DNA of 64,000 nucleotides from Chloroflexaceae bacterium (GCA_025057155.1 JANWYD010000019.1:42644-106643); one strand, 5' to 3'; counted from the first letter of the stretch, positions 49,721-58,850 are shown. Numbers and translations are program-made. Notes: generated from the sequence alone by a model not told the origin.

Positions 49721-51079
49721 TCAAACCCCGTTGGCGGCGGCCCTGCCGCGAACCGACAAGGTAGAGGGGCACGTCATGATCCAGCCCAGGGCGAACATCA
49801 CCCAGAAATATCGCCAGTGGATGGTGTCAATCACGACGCTGTTGAGCAACAACCCGATCCAGCAGGCTACCACCACTCGTGATGAGAGGCCATAAACCCG
49901 GTCATTACGGCCAAGCGCGCGCCACAAACTACCGCCAACCAGCGCCAGGATCAGCGCCAGCAGCGTAACCAGGCCGAAAATGCCATACTCGGCGAAGGTG
50001 CGGACATACAGGCTATGCGCATTGAACAGCATTCCAGGACCAATGCCGAACAGGTGACTTAATCCGGCTTCGATGCCTTCAGCCTGCGTGCTGAAGCGAT
50101 CGACGTCGTATGACTGCATCAGCGTTGCCCGGCTGCGCAGGAAATCCAGCAGTTGCAGTTGCACAACCAGAACCACGAGCAATACAGCGCCGCTGATCCC
50201 TGGCAGGAATAACTGCAACCACTGCCGCACTGAGAGCGATGGCAACGTCAGCAGCATATAGATCATCACGGAGAGGATCAGATTGGCCCATGCCGCCCGC
50301 GAAAACGACAGAAACACGCCAGAACTCAGAGCGGCGATGGCGGCGATTTTTAGCCAGTAGCCTCTGCGGATCAGTTCCGGTCGGATCAATTCATCAATCA
50401 GAAAGACGATCGGCAAGACAAGAAATGGCGCGAAGACATTCGCATCCTTGAACAAAGCTCGCGCCCGATTCTCAAACACAAACAGTTCCCTGGTCGGGAG
50501 CACACCGCTCATCTGCAGACCAACCAGGAGCACCGACGCAACCGCTCCTCCTACGTACCCCAACATCAGCACACGCATGCGGTCGGATGACGTGACATAC
50601 AGTTTCACGAAATAGCTGAGCGCGATCAGGTAAAACGTTATCGCCGTATAGCGCAGGCTGTAGCGCAGATCATCAGCTACAAGTAGCGCCACCAGATTCA
50701 GGGTTGCAAAGATCCAGCAACCCGCGTGGATCAGCAACGATCCCCGCAGGGAGTCCGGCGACAAACGACCGGCCAGGAAACCCAGGCCAAGCAGAAATGT
50801 GATTAACAGATCAACCGGAGCTGGCTCCCATTTCACGATCCCAAGCGTTGCAAAAGCAAGAAACGCAAACAGATCGAAATATGCCCATGCCAGGGCTGCC
50901 AGCGGCGCTATGCTCAGCAGGGCGATCAGCAGCACGGGGATGGGAATAGCATCAGGCGCGGCTCGCGCAACGACAACGGCGCCGACGCCAGCGATCCCGC
51001 TCAGCGCGAGGGTCATGAGATCGGAAGCGAGAGAGGATTGCCATCGTGCGCGCCGATACCCTTTAATCCACATACGCAT
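49721..51079 (-). CDS. Wzy/O-antigen-ligase-like polysaccharide polymerase
   Basis: The 452-residue protein has about 12 membrane segments, with the large periplasmic loop between helices near residues 320-365 (LMQSYDVDRFSTQAEGIEAG and HLFGIGPGMLFNAHSLYVRT). The G-x-G-P ... H-S-x-Y-x-R pattern is diagnostic of the Wzy_C/O-antigen ligase family. It polymerises flipped repeat units or ligates the glycan to an acceptor outside. ATG 51079 has GGGAG eight bases upstream. The next upstream gene is the Wzc-like kinase. Confidence 0.88.
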   Translation of the reverse strand: MRMWIKGYRRARWQSSLASDLMTLALSGIAGVGAVVVARAAPDAIPIPVLLIALLSIAPLAALAWAYFDLFAFLAFATLGIVKWEPAPVDLLITFLLGLGFLAGRLSPDSLRGSLLIHAGCWIFATLNLVALLVADDLRYSLRYTAITFYLIALSYFVKLYVTSSDRMRVLMLGYVGGAVASVLLVGLQMSGVLPTRELFVFENRARALFKDANVFAPFLVLPIVFLIDELIRPELIRRGYWLKIAAIAALSSGVFLSFSRAAWANLILSVMIYMLLTLPSLSVRQWLQLFLPGISGAVLLVVLVVQLQLLDFLRSRATLMQSYDVDRFSTQAEGIEAGLSHLFGIGPGMLFNAHSLYVRTFAEYGIFGLVTLLALILALVGGSLWRALGRNDRVYGLSSRVVVACWIGLLLNSVVIDTIHWRYFWVMFALGWIMTCPSTLSVRGRAAANGV

Positions 51080-51207
51080 CGTCACAACTCCCGGCAGTTG
51101 GCCCTCGCAGAGCCTGATCAGGTGCCTTATAGCAGGCTGCTCAACTCATAACTCCTGGATGAGTCGCAACGCCGCGTTCCGTTTATTGGCTGTGCAGACG
51201 CGCGTAT

Positions 51208-52581
51208 TCAGTCACCGGCCGGTTGCTGGCCTGGATCACTGCTCCTCACCGCTATCGGTTGCCGTTGCTCGCCGATCGCGGTTGCGGGTCGCAAGAAAGG
51301 ACGGGGCGGCGCATTGGTCAGGACAACCCCGAGCACCTGTGTTCCCGTGCGCTCGAGACTCTGGTAAACCTGTTCAAGATCGCTCTTGCGTGTTGCGCCT
51401 GCCCTGGCGGTCAGGAGCACGGCATCGCTCGCGCGGGCCGCATCGAGGCCGTCGGCGACCGCAAGAGCAGGGCCGCAGTCCAGAATGACAATGTCGCTCA
51501 GTTCTTTCAGCCGTGCAATGACGAGCGGTAGATCCCGTGAGGCCAGCAGATCTGCGGGCGCATTCGCTGGTGGGCCGGCTGCCAGGAGCCGGAGGTTGGG
51601 AACGTCAGTCGTCAGCAAATGCTCAACGATGTCCTCCCCCTTCTGCCGAAGCGCCGTGGTCAGCCCACGCGATCCCTGACGGTCAAACATAGTGTGAAGA
51701 GCCGGTCGGCGCAGATGAGCGTCAACTAAAATGACGCGACTCCCCGCCCGCGCCAGCGCAATGGCCAGATTGGCGGCTACGACGCTTTTGCCCTCGGCTG
51801 CAACCGCACTCGTAACGGCCAGCGCCCATGGGCCATCAGCAGGTAGCGCCGGTCGCAGACGGGCGCGCAACTGCCGGTATGCTTCGGCGGCCGGCGTCTC
51901 CGGGCGCTCCAATGTGACCAGTTGATGCTGGCGGTTGCGCGAACGAGGCACGCTCGCCAGGGTATCCAGCCCGACGTTTTCGGGCGTCTCAATGACCGTG
52001 CTCGTTACCTTACGCAGTATGATCAGCCCGGTCGCCGTCAGACCCCCGATAACGGCGGCCAGCGCGACATTAAGCGGTGTCCGAGGGAAGATCGGGCGAA
52101 CTGGCGGAGTGGCTGGCGCTACGATCGTCACTGTGGTGCGCCGCCAGAGCGGTTCAAGCATTTGCGGACCTAGCGAACCGAGTTCCGCCGCAGCCGTATT
52201 GGCGAGAATCGCTGCCTGTTCGGCGCTGCCTGCCCGTGCGCTGATGGTGATCAACTGCGTGCCCGGCACCGGTTTAGCCTGAAGCTGGCGTGCCAGTCTT
52301 TCAGGGCGCGTGTTCAGCGTGAGGCGGGTTCTGATAGCATCGAGCAAGGGCTGGCGTTTTAGAAGCTGGATGTAACTTTCGACCAGCAAATCATTCCGTC
52401 CCGTGGGCGGAGCAATATCTGCGCCCTGGGGATGATTGCTGATGAGAACTGTGGTTGTGGCACTGTAGATCGCCGGGAGTTGATGGCTTGCCAGCAGCGC
52501 GGCCACACCCGCCATAACGGCTGACAGCACGATCAACCATTCTCGCTGTAGCAAATGCTGAAGGAGGGAGGCAAGCTTCAT
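51208..52581 (-). CDS. Chain-length determinant/BY-kinase-like ATPase (Wzc-like)
   Basis: The 457-residue protein joins a short Wzz domain (membrane helix ~14-33, then QLPAIYSATTTVLISN, then second helix ~172-190) with a cytoplasmic BY-kinase/MinD-type ATPase: Walker A variant SAVAAEGKSVVAANLA (Lys265), Walker A' VILVDAH (Asp287), and VILDCGP as Walker B. Normal Wzc coiled-coil extensions are missing, so the Wzz part is small, and the tail has no tyrosine cluster: the last 30 residues contain no Tyr. It may regulate chain length without autophosphorylation. ATG 52581. It is the first gene of the long operon and is preceded by a ~375-nt leader. Confidence 0.88.
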   Translation of the reverse strand: MKLASLLQHLLQREWLIVLSAVMAGVAALLASHQLPAIYSATTTVLISNHPQGADIAPPTGRNDLLVESYIQLLKRQPLLDAIRTRLTLNTRPERLARQLQAKPVPGTQLITISARAGSAEQAAILANTAAAELGSLGPQMLEPLWRRTTVTIVAPATPPVRPIFPRTPLNVALAAVIGGLTATGLIILRKVTSTVIETPENVGLDTLASVPRSRNRQHQLVTLERPETPAAEAYRQLRARLRPALPADGPWALAVTSAVAAEGKSVVAANLAIALARAGSRVILVDAHLRRPALHTMFDRQGSRGLTTALRQKGEDIVEHLLTTDVPNLRLLAAGPPANAPADLLASRDLPLVIARLKELSDIVILDCGPALAVADGLDAARASDAVLLTARAGATRKSDLEQVYQSLERTGTQVLGVVLTNAPPRPFLRPATAIGEQRQPIAVRSSDPGQQPAGD

Positions 52582-53191
52582 GACAGGCTCTCTCGTTTAT
52601 ATATTGCTGAACGCAATGATCCCTCGCCACCTCCTGTTTCAGGGTGAGAGTCTGGGTGGTCGATTATTTAGTGAACGATGACGAAATAATTGCAGAAACT
52701 GAAAAACTGCCAGTCGCAGCTAGTTTCTTCGCTCGATCACGAGACAAATGCCTGCTATACACCGTAAGCTAGAAAGCTACGTTGTTCGCAAGGGTTGCAT
52801 AACGTGGAGATATGCTGATAGCGTCAAATAGCTAACGAGCAGGCGCTCCAGTTATGTCAGTGATATAGTGACCAGACCTGGAGGATGGAGGGAGGCCGGC
52901 GATAGTAAGGGGAGAAGATTGTCTGGTCAGGAAGATCCTGAATGGATTTTCACAGACGGTACTCTTTATAGCACACAGGTCGCCTTGTTGTCAATTATAC
53001 AAGGATAAAGGAATGGTTGAAAGTGGATTAAAATTTTGTCATTTTGCCCTGCGATTAATTGATTGATCTGGCGACTCCTCAACGTGAACAGGGGCGCGTT
53101 TGCGAGCGCTGGTCCTCCATGAGGATACACGAGTTGGCAAGGGTTTGCCCTCTTGCCCTTTTGCCTCTCTGCGAGCAACGGCCCTGGAAAA
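52582..53191. other. Long AT-richer intergenic region between exopolysaccharide operon and glgA
   Basis: No gene is supported. The sequence is clearly AT-richer than its surroundings. It holds the minus-strand operon promoter (52965-52994), an inverted pair ATTATTT/AAATAAT (52663-52669, 52684-52690) within the operon leader, and the approach to the glgA promoter. Most of 52600-52960 would be transcribed as the leader of the exopolysaccharide operon. Confidence 0.6.
52965..52994 (-). promoter_or_regulatory. Consensus promoter (TTGACA-18-TATAAA) of the exopolysaccharide operon
   Basis: On the minus strand TTGACA (52994-52989) and TATAAA (52970-52965) are separated by 18 bases. The predicted start near 52958 gives a leader of about 375 nt before the Wzc-like gene at 52581. 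The same spot also contains TTGTATAATTGACAA, an overlapping near-palindromic site that may bind a regulator. Confidence 0.8.
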
Positions 53192-53200
53192 TGCTATACT
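53192..53200 (+). promoter_or_regulatory. Extended -10 promoter of glgA
   Basis: TGCTATACT (TGn plus TATACT) lies 59 bp upstream of the ATG at 53259. There is no convincing -35. Confidence 0.5.
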
Positions 53201-53258
53201 ACCTCCGTTCCGTCTCCTTGCCATACTCGACCACCGGCCACCAATCACAGGAAACCTT

Positions 53259-54485
53259 ATGCCAGACCTGCGCAAAGTTGCCCTGTTCACCAACGAGTAC
53301 CCGCCCAATGTCTACGGCGGCGCCGGCGTGCACGTGGAGTACCTCAGCCGCGCCTTGAGCAAGCTGGTGCCGGTGGAGGTGCGTTGCTTCGGCGACCAGC
53401 GCGTGGATGCGCCGAATCTCACCGTGCGCGGTTATCCGCGCTGGGAGGAGACCACGCGCAATACCGACCCGCGTTTCGTTGGCGCGGTTGATGCCTTCAA
53501 CCGTTCCCTGCTCATGGCCAAAGACCACCTCGACGCCAGTGTGGTCCATTGCCATACCTGGTATACCGACATGGGCGGTCTCCTGGCCAGTAAACTCTGG
53601 GGCGTGCCCTACGTTCTCACCATCCACTCGCTGGAACCCCTGCGCCCCTGGAAGGTCGAGCAGCTCGGCAATGCCTATCACCTCAGTTCGTGGATGGAGC
53701 GCACCGCCATCGAACAGGCCGATGCGGTGATTGCCGTGTCCCGTGAGACGCGCGACGATGTGCTGCGTCTCTTCTCCATCGCTCCCGAAAAGGTCCACGT
53801 CATCTATAACGGCATTGATCTGGCCGAGTATCGCCCTGTCGCCGCCACCGATGCGCTTACCCGTTACGGCGTCGATCCGTCACGCCCCTATGTCCTGTTC
53901 GTCGGGCGGATTACCCGCCAGAAGGGCATTATTCACCTGGTCAACGCCATCCCCCAGATTGACCCGCGTCTCCAGATCGTGCTTTGCGCTGGCGCGCCCG
54001 ACACCCCTGAAATCGGCCGCGAGATGGAAGAGCGCGTCGCCGCCGTCAGCGCCGGACGCCCTGGCGTCATCTGGATCCGTGAGATGCTGGCTCGCCCCGA
54101 CGTGATCCAGATGTACTCCCACGCGACGGTCTTCTGTTGTCCCTCGGTCTATGAACCTTTTGGCATTATCAACCTCGAGGCTATGGCCTGCGAAACCGCT
54201 GTCGTCGCCTCGGCGGTCGGGGGCATCAAAGAGGTCGTCGTTCCCGAGGAAACCGGTCTCCTGGTGCCCCTCACCCTGAAACCCGGAACCTTCGACCCGC
54301 TTGACCCCGCCCGTTTCTCCGCCGATCTCGCCGCGGCCATCAACCGGGTGGCCGGCGATCCCGCCCTGCAGAAACGCTTCGGCCAGGCCGGACGCCGCCG
54401 GGTCGAGGAGCATTTCAGTTGGGACGCCATCGCCCACCACACCCTGGAGTTGTATCGTTCGCTGGTCGAACGGCATCAAATGTAG
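53259..54485 (+). CDS. glgA: Glycogen synthase, GT4 (actinobacterial GlgA type)
   Basis: The 408-residue protein has KVALFTNEYPPNVYGGAGVH at the start, VVHCHTWYTDMGGLLASKLW, LTIHSLEPLRPWKVEQLGNA and a C-terminal half with VIYNGIDLAEYRP, VLFVGRITRQKGIIHLVNAI and FCCPSVYEPFGIINLEAMAC. This is the GT4 glycogen synthase/maltose-1-phosphate-synthase-like form (about 400 residues), distinct from the GT5 GlgA of E. coli. It elongates or primes alpha-1,4-glucan from a nucleotide glucose. ATG 53259 has AGGA seven bases upstream; the 53-codon upstream extension contains the promoter and is rejected. OsmC follows 32 bp downstream. Confidence 0.88.
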   Translation: MPDLRKVALFTNEYPPNVYGGAGVHVEYLSRALSKLVPVEVRCFGDQRVDAPNLTVRGYPRWEETTRNTDPRFVGAVDAFNRSLLMAKDHLDASVVHCHTWYTDMGGLLASKLWGVPYVLTIHSLEPLRPWKVEQLGNAYHLSSWMERTAIEQADAVIAVSRETRDDVLRLFSIAPEKVHVIYNGIDLAEYRPVAATDALTRYGVDPSRPYVLFVGRITRQKGIIHLVNAIPQIDPRLQIVLCAGAPDTPEIGREMEERVAAVSAGRPGVIWIREMLARPDVIQMYSHATVFCCPSVYEPFGIINLEAMACETAVVASAVGGIKEVVVPEETGLLVPLTLKPGTFDPLDPARFSADLAAAINRVAGDPALQKRFGQAGRRRVEEHFSWDAIAHHTLELYRSLVERHQM

Positions 54486-54517
54486 AAATGGCGCGTAAGG
54501 TGGAAAGGAGCCTCCGC

Positions 54518-54940
54518 ATGTCCGAAGAAGTCACGGTCAATGTGCGTCTCGCCGAGGGGATGCATTTTGTCGGCGAAGATCGCGTCGGCCGAACGATTGA
54601 CCTGGATAGCCCCGTCGAAGGCGATGGCGTTGCTCCTTCGCCCATGGCTGCGGTGCTGATGACCCTGGCCGGCTGCTCGGGAATGGACGTTGTCTCGATC
54701 ATGCGTAAGAAACGCCAGGATCTGCGCGGTCTTCGGATCATCGCTACAGGGACGCGCCGTGACGAGTACCCCCGCGTCTACACCGCCATTCGCCTCGATT
54801 ATCGCTTCACCGGCAGCGGTCTCGACCCGGCTGCCTGCCAGCGGGCCATTGAACTCTCGCGCGATCGCTACTGCCCCGTCTGGGCCATGCTGCGCCCGAC
54901 AGTAGACATAAGCTACACCTTCAGCATCAACGAGGGGTGA
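54518..54940 (+). CDS. OsmC family peroxiredoxin-like protein
   Basis: The 140-residue protein has the OsmC/Ohr fold pattern: MTLAGCSGMDVVSIMRKKRQ with Cys53 and ELSRDRYCPVWAML with Cys119, the two redox-active cysteines that reduce organic hydroperoxides in this family. MHFVGEDRVGRTIDLDSP is the usual N-terminal strand region. The ATG at 54518 was chosen because AAAGGAG lies seven bases upstream; ATG 54488 would add ten residues. It probably shares the glgA transcript. Confidence 0.92.
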   Translation: MSEEVTVNVRLAEGMHFVGEDRVGRTIDLDSPVEGDGVAPSPMAAVLMTLAGCSGMDVVSIMRKKRQDLRGLRIIATGTRRDEYPRVYTAIRLDYRFTGSGLDPAACQRAIELSRDRYCPVWAMLRPTVDISYTFSINEG

Positions 54941-54970
54941 TCACCACTGTAACGCAACCCTTCGGGTTGC

Positions 54971-55005
54971 ACCCAAAATCCAAAATCTAAAATCCAAAGT
55001 TTACA
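54971..55005. repeat. AATCCAAAATCC-type element, family C (copy 5)
   Basis: ACCCAAAATCCAAAATCTAA is followed by AATCCAAAG. It lies 31 bp downstream of the osmC stop and 18 bp before the stop of the convergent permease gene. A small hairpin GCAACCCTTCGGGTTGC precedes it at 54954-54970. Confidence 0.65.
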
Positions 55006-55022
55006 ATGGTGCCACGCGCCCG

Positions 55023-56009
55023 TCACGGGCGCTCAAATGGCTGTCCCAGGGCGGCGGGGGCCGGTGCAACCAGCCGATCTACCAGCGCCTGCACAGGCCC
55101 GCGCAGGCCCGGCGGCAGCCCGCCGATGCGCCGGCTGACCCGCCGGCGCCCGGCCAGGTTGACCAGCACCAGCACCGCGATCATCAACGCGAAGGGCGCC
55201 ACCTGAAACACCTGCGTCGGCAGCCCGGTCAGCACGCTCTGCATACGCAGGGCCAGGATCTCCAGTGCGGCGAAGAGGTAACAACCCAGCGCCACGCGCC
55301 ACGGTCGCCAGCCGCCGAAGATGACGATGGCCAGTGCGATCCAGCCCGCGCCAAAGGTGTGGCGGTAGCTCCATCCCTGCTTCAGGTCGAGCGAGTAAAC
55401 CGCGCCTGCGATGCCCACCAGCGCGCCTCCCGCCACAGTCACGAGGTAGCGCACCAATGTTACCGGCACGCCACGAGCATAGGCAGCCTCAGGCCGCTCA
55501 CCCAGGGCGCGCAGGGTCAGCCCTATCCGCGTCTGGAAGAGCAACCATCCTGCCAGGGGCGCGAGCAGAAAACTCGTGTAGATCGCCAGATCGTGCTGGA
55601 ACAGGAGCGGCCCGATCAACGGTAAGTCGGCCAGGCCGGGAATAGGCAGAAACGGCACCGCTGGCCCCGGTAGCCTGACGAACGGCGCCCCCAGGAACGA
55701 CGAGAGTTCCGTGCACAGCAGCGCCAGCACGAAGCCTACTGCCGTCTGCGATTGCCGCAGGCTCAGGCTCAGGAAACACAATACCAGGGCGATCAGCGCG
55801 CCGGTCAGGGCAGCCGCTCCGAAACCCAGCAGCACGCTCTGCGTCTTCAGCGCCACGGCGAAGGCGATCATCGCCCCCATCAGGATGGTCCCGTCCAACG
55901 ACAGGTTGACCACGCCCGCCCGCTCGGTAAGCGTCTCGCCCATCGTGGCGAAGATCAGCGGCGCTGCCGCCGCCAGTACCGCCGCCGCGAAGATGGTTGC
56001 CTGGTCCAT
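55023..56009 (-). CDS. ABC transporter permease, BMP-type (nucleoside) importer
   Basis: The 328-residue protein has about eight to nine membrane segments and the BPD_transp_2 signature: PLIFATMGETLTERAGVVNL, SLDGTILMGAMIAFAVAL, and RALGERPEAAYARGVPVTLV near the coupling helix, followed by GGALVGIAGAVYSLDL. It pairs with the other permease (56184-57251), the two-domain ATPase and the BMP-family binding protein to import a nucleoside-like solute. ATG 56009 is chosen; a GTG at 56033 is possible. There is a 174-bp gap to the preceding gene, where I see no gene. Confidence 0.92.
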   Translation of the reverse strand: MDQATIFAAAVLAAAAPLIFATMGETLTERAGVVNLSLDGTILMGAMIAFAVALKTQSVLLGFGAAALTGALIALVLCFLSLSLRQSQTAVGFVLALLCTELSSFLGAPFVRLPGPAVPFLPIPGLADLPLIGPLLFQHDLAIYTSFLLAPLAGWLLFQTRIGLTLRALGERPEAAYARGVPVTLVRYLVTVAGGALVGIAGAVYSLDLKQGWSYRHTFGAGWIALAIVIFGGWRPWRVALGCYLFAALEILALRMQSVLTGLPTQVFQVAPFALMIAVLVLVNLAGRRRVSRRIGGLPPGLRGPVQALVDRLVAPAPAALGQPFERP

Positions 56010-56183
56010 AGCACTCGTTTCACCTAAATACACTTGCGCTGCGTGGCTCGTTGCGTTGCTTTGGAGAGAGGCGCGGAGGACGGAGCTTGCCGGGCTGCGC
56101 TGGTTTCGCCCGCGGTGAGGGCGCGCCTGCTCGAAACCATAGTGTGTCTGCCACTGCCTGCAACCCGCTGGCGCACCAGGCCA

Positions 56184-57251
56184 TCAACCAGGTTTCGACA
56201 TTACCCCTCGCGCCAGCAGCGCGAAGAGCACCAGCGCCCCCTGTAGCACCCCGGCGATGCTGCTGTCCACGCCCAGTGCCAGGGGCAGTTGCACGCTTCC
56301 CACGGTAAAACTGGCGAACACAATGCTTACCGGCAATACCCAGCGCGGATCGGCCCGCACCAGCAGCGCCGCCAGCAGGCCCAGCAACCCTATCCCGCTG
56401 GAAATGTTTGGGATGAGCTGGTGAAACACGCCGAGGATCTGGATGGCCCCTGCCATCCCCGCCAGGAGGCCGCACGCGGCCATGGCCTGCCCGATGCGCC
56501 GTTGGGCCGGGACCCCCAGGCGGTCGGCGGCCTCCGCGTTCAACCCCACCGCGCGCAACTCCAGGCCCCAGCGCGTCTGGCGCAGAATCCACCAGACCAC
56601 CGCCAGCGCCGCCAGGGCCAAAATTGGCGCCAGCGGCGCCAGTCGCAACGTGCCGATGGTCGGCAGCCAGAGGTCGCGGGGCAGCAACTCCGTGCCCGAC
56701 ATCGAGGCGCTGCCGCTGCGTCGCCACGGCCCCAGCACCAGGTAGAGCGCCAGTCCACTGGCAACAAAGTTCAGCCCCAACCCGGCGAAAATCTCGCTCA
56801 CACCGGCGAACAGCCGCAGCCCCGCTGCCAGCAAGGCCCAGCACGCTCCTCCCGCTGCCGCGCAGGCAAAGCACAGCATCCACAGCAGCGGCGCCGGCAG
56901 ATCCGGCAGCAGCCGTAGCGGCAGCATGGCCGCCACCGCTCCCAGCGCCAGTTGTCCTTCGACCCCCAGGTTGTACAGCCCGCTCCTGAACGTCAGCGTC
57001 AGGCCCGTCGCGCACAGTAGCAGCGGCGCCGCCAGCATGATCATATCGCTAAAGCGGCTCGGGCTGCTGAAGGCGCCGAAAATCAGAATCCGGTACGCCT
57101 GGAGTGGTGATACTCCGGTGCTGAGCAGCGCGAGGGTGGTGAGCGCCAGCGCCCCCGCCAGGGTCAGCAGCGGCAGGCGCAGGGCGCCTAACCACGGGGC
57201 CAGAGCCGGCCGCGGCTGCGGCTCGCGCGGACGATTGATCTCGATGTTCAC
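56184..57251 (-). CDS. ABC transporter permease, BMP-type (nucleoside) importer
   Basis: The 355-residue protein has about nine membrane segments. TGLTLTFRSGLYNLGVEGQL is the classic motif of the YufP/RbsC-like permeases, and RAVGLNAEAADRLGVPAQRR is the coupling (EAA-like) loop that contacts the ATPase. ATG 57251 overlaps the end of the ATPase gene by 4 bp (57248-57251), so translation is coupled. Confidence 0.93.
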   Translation of the reverse strand: MNIEINRPREPQPRPALAPWLGALRLPLLTLAGALALTTLALLSTGVSPLQAYRILIFGAFSSPSRFSDMIMLAAPLLLCATGLTLTFRSGLYNLGVEGQLALGAVAAMLPLRLLPDLPAPLLWMLCFACAAAGGACWALLAAGLRLFAGVSEIFAGLGLNFVASGLALYLVLGPWRRSGSASMSGTELLPRDLWLPTIGTLRLAPLAPILALAALAVVWWILRQTRWGLELRAVGLNAEAADRLGVPAQRRIGQAMAACGLLAGMAGAIQILGVFHQLIPNISSGIGLLGLLAALLVRADPRWVLPVSIVFASFTVGSVQLPLALGVDSSIAGVLQGALVLFALLARGVMSKPG

Positions 57252-58774
57252 CTCAGATCGTCGCCTTGTTCAGGAACTGGAAAGCCCACTCCGCCGATCA
57301 ACTCGCCAAGACGGCTTATGCTGAGTTCCGCCCGTGGCAGCGGCGCCGAGACGCGTCCGGCGAAGAACACCAGCACCTCGTCGCTGTATTCGATCAGTTC
57401 ATCCAGGTCCGCTGAGGCGAATACGATCGCGCAGCCGTCGGCGCGACGCGCGAGCAGGCTGTTCCAGATCGTTCGGGCCGAGGCCACGTCCAGACCACGG
57501 GTTGGCTGCTCGCATGCCAGCCCCCGGCAGCGTGGCGGCAGCAGAGCCAGCAAGGCCCGCTGCTGGTTGCCTCCCGACAGCGCGCTGATCGGGGTTTCCG
57601 GCGTCGCCTTGATCCCGTAGGCCGCAATCGCCTCCCGCGCCTGCCGCTCCGCCCGCTGGCGGTCCACCAGTCTGCCGGTCTGCTGCAGGGCGAAGTGCTC
57701 GCTCAACGAGAGCGGGCCGATCATCCCCTCGGCCAGCCGATCCGCCGGAAGGTACTCGATCCCCGCCGCGCGGTAGGCCCGGCTACTCGCGCCGGTCAGG
57801 TCGGTTCCACCGACCAGCACCCGCCCCGCATCAGGACGCAGACGCCCGGTGAGGAGCCGCAGGAGGATCTGCTGGCCGCTGCCGTCGAGTCCCGCCAGGC
57901 CCACCACGCGCCCCGCCGGCACCTCGAGACTCAGGTTGCGGAGCACTACTGCGCCTTCCCCTGCCGTCACGCCTTCCAGGCGCCACACCACTGCCGCCGA
58001 TCCGGCGACGAGGCGCTCGGAGATGTCACGAGTCGGGGCGAGGGTCTCGCTCCTTGACCCCGCCACCGCGGTATCAAACATCAACCCCAGCAACACCGCC
58101 TGGGGCACGGGCATGGCCATCTGCTCCCCCACCAGCCGGCCCGCCCGCAGCACGCACACCGTGTCGCACAGCGCGGCCACTTCATCCAGTTTGTGCGACA
58201 CGAACAGCACGGTATTGCCCGCGGCGGCCAGTCGCCGCAGCGCGGCAAAGAGCGCCCGAGTCTGCTCGGCGGTGATCCCGGTGGTCGGTTCGTCGAGGAT
58301 CAACACCCGGGCGCCGCATGCCAGCAGGCGGATAATCTCCAGTTGCTGGCGCTGGCCGATGCTCATGCGCGCCACTGGCGCATCAGGCTCCACGGTGAAC
58401 CCCAGCCGCCCGGCCATCTCAATCAGCAGACGCCGGCCCTCGGCCCGCGAGCCGATCGCCGAGCGCGGCGTGGCGCACAGCAGGTTCTCCAGCGCGGTGA
58501 ATGCCGGCACATCCAGGGGGTCCTGGTGGATCATCCCCACCCCGGCTCGCAGGGCGTCGCCGGGGCTGCGCAGCTTCGCCTCGCGCCCATCGAAGCGAAT
58601 GCTTCCCTCGTCGGGTCGCAAGAACCCGGCGATCAGCTTCATCAGCGTGCTCTTCCCCGCCCCGTTCTCGCCCAGCACGCCGTGGATCTTCCCCGCCTCG
58701 AAGCGCAGCGTCAGGCGGTCATTCGCCCGCAGCGATCCAAACGACTTGCTCAGATTGTGGACCGCAACCTCCAC
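57248..58774 (-). CDS. ABC transporter ATP-binding protein with two ATPase domains
   Basis: The 508-residue protein has two tandem ABC domains like RbsA/YufO. Domain 1 has an intact Walker A (GENGAGKST, Lys41), signature MSIGQRQQLEIIRLL and Walker B VLILDEPTTG. Domain 2 has a degenerate Walker A (LDGSGQQ, no Lys) and signature LSGGNQQRALLALLP with LACEQPTRGLDV as altered Walker B, so only one site should hydrolyse ATP efficiently. The start is a GTG (58774) with GGAGG upstream. It powers the two permeases that follow. Confidence 0.93.
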   Translation of the reverse strand: MEVAVHNLSKSFGSLRANDRLTLRFEAGKIHGVLGENGAGKSTLMKLIAGFLRPDEGSIRFDGREAKLRSPGDALRAGVGMIHQDPLDVPAFTALENLLCATPRSAIGSRAEGRRLLIEMAGRLGFTVEPDAPVARMSIGQRQQLEIIRLLACGARVLILDEPTTGITAEQTRALFAALRRLAAAGNTVLFVSHKLDEVAALCDTVCVLRAGRLVGEQMAMPVPQAVLLGLMFDTAVAGSRSETLAPTRDISERLVAGSAAVVWRLEGVTAGEGAVVLRNLSLEVPAGRVVGLAGLDGSGQQILLRLLTGRLRPDAGRVLVGGTDLTGASSRAYRAAGIEYLPADRLAEGMIGPLSLSEHFALQQTGRLVDRQRAERQAREAIAAYGIKATPETPISALSGGNQQRALLALLPPRCRGLACEQPTRGLDVASARTIWNSLLARRADGCAIVFASADLDELIEYSDEVLVFFAGRVSAPLPRAELSISRLGELIGGVGFPVPEQGDDLR

Positions 58775-58795
58775 CGCGCCTCCAAGGCTCCACAC

Positions 58796-58850
58796 CTCCG
58801 CACCTCCACAACTCCACACAACTGGTATGTGGAGGTATGGAGGTGCGGAG
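58796..58850 (-). terminator. Strong hairpin between binding-protein and ATPase genes
   Basis: CTCCGCACCTCC and CTCCACA (58796-58820) pair with TGTGGAG and GGAGGTGCGGAG (58828-58850) in a 19-bp stem interrupted by a small internal loop. It separates the BMP gene (stop 58888) from the ATPase (start 58774). It probably stabilises or attenuates the transcript so that the binding protein is made in excess. Confidence 0.65.
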
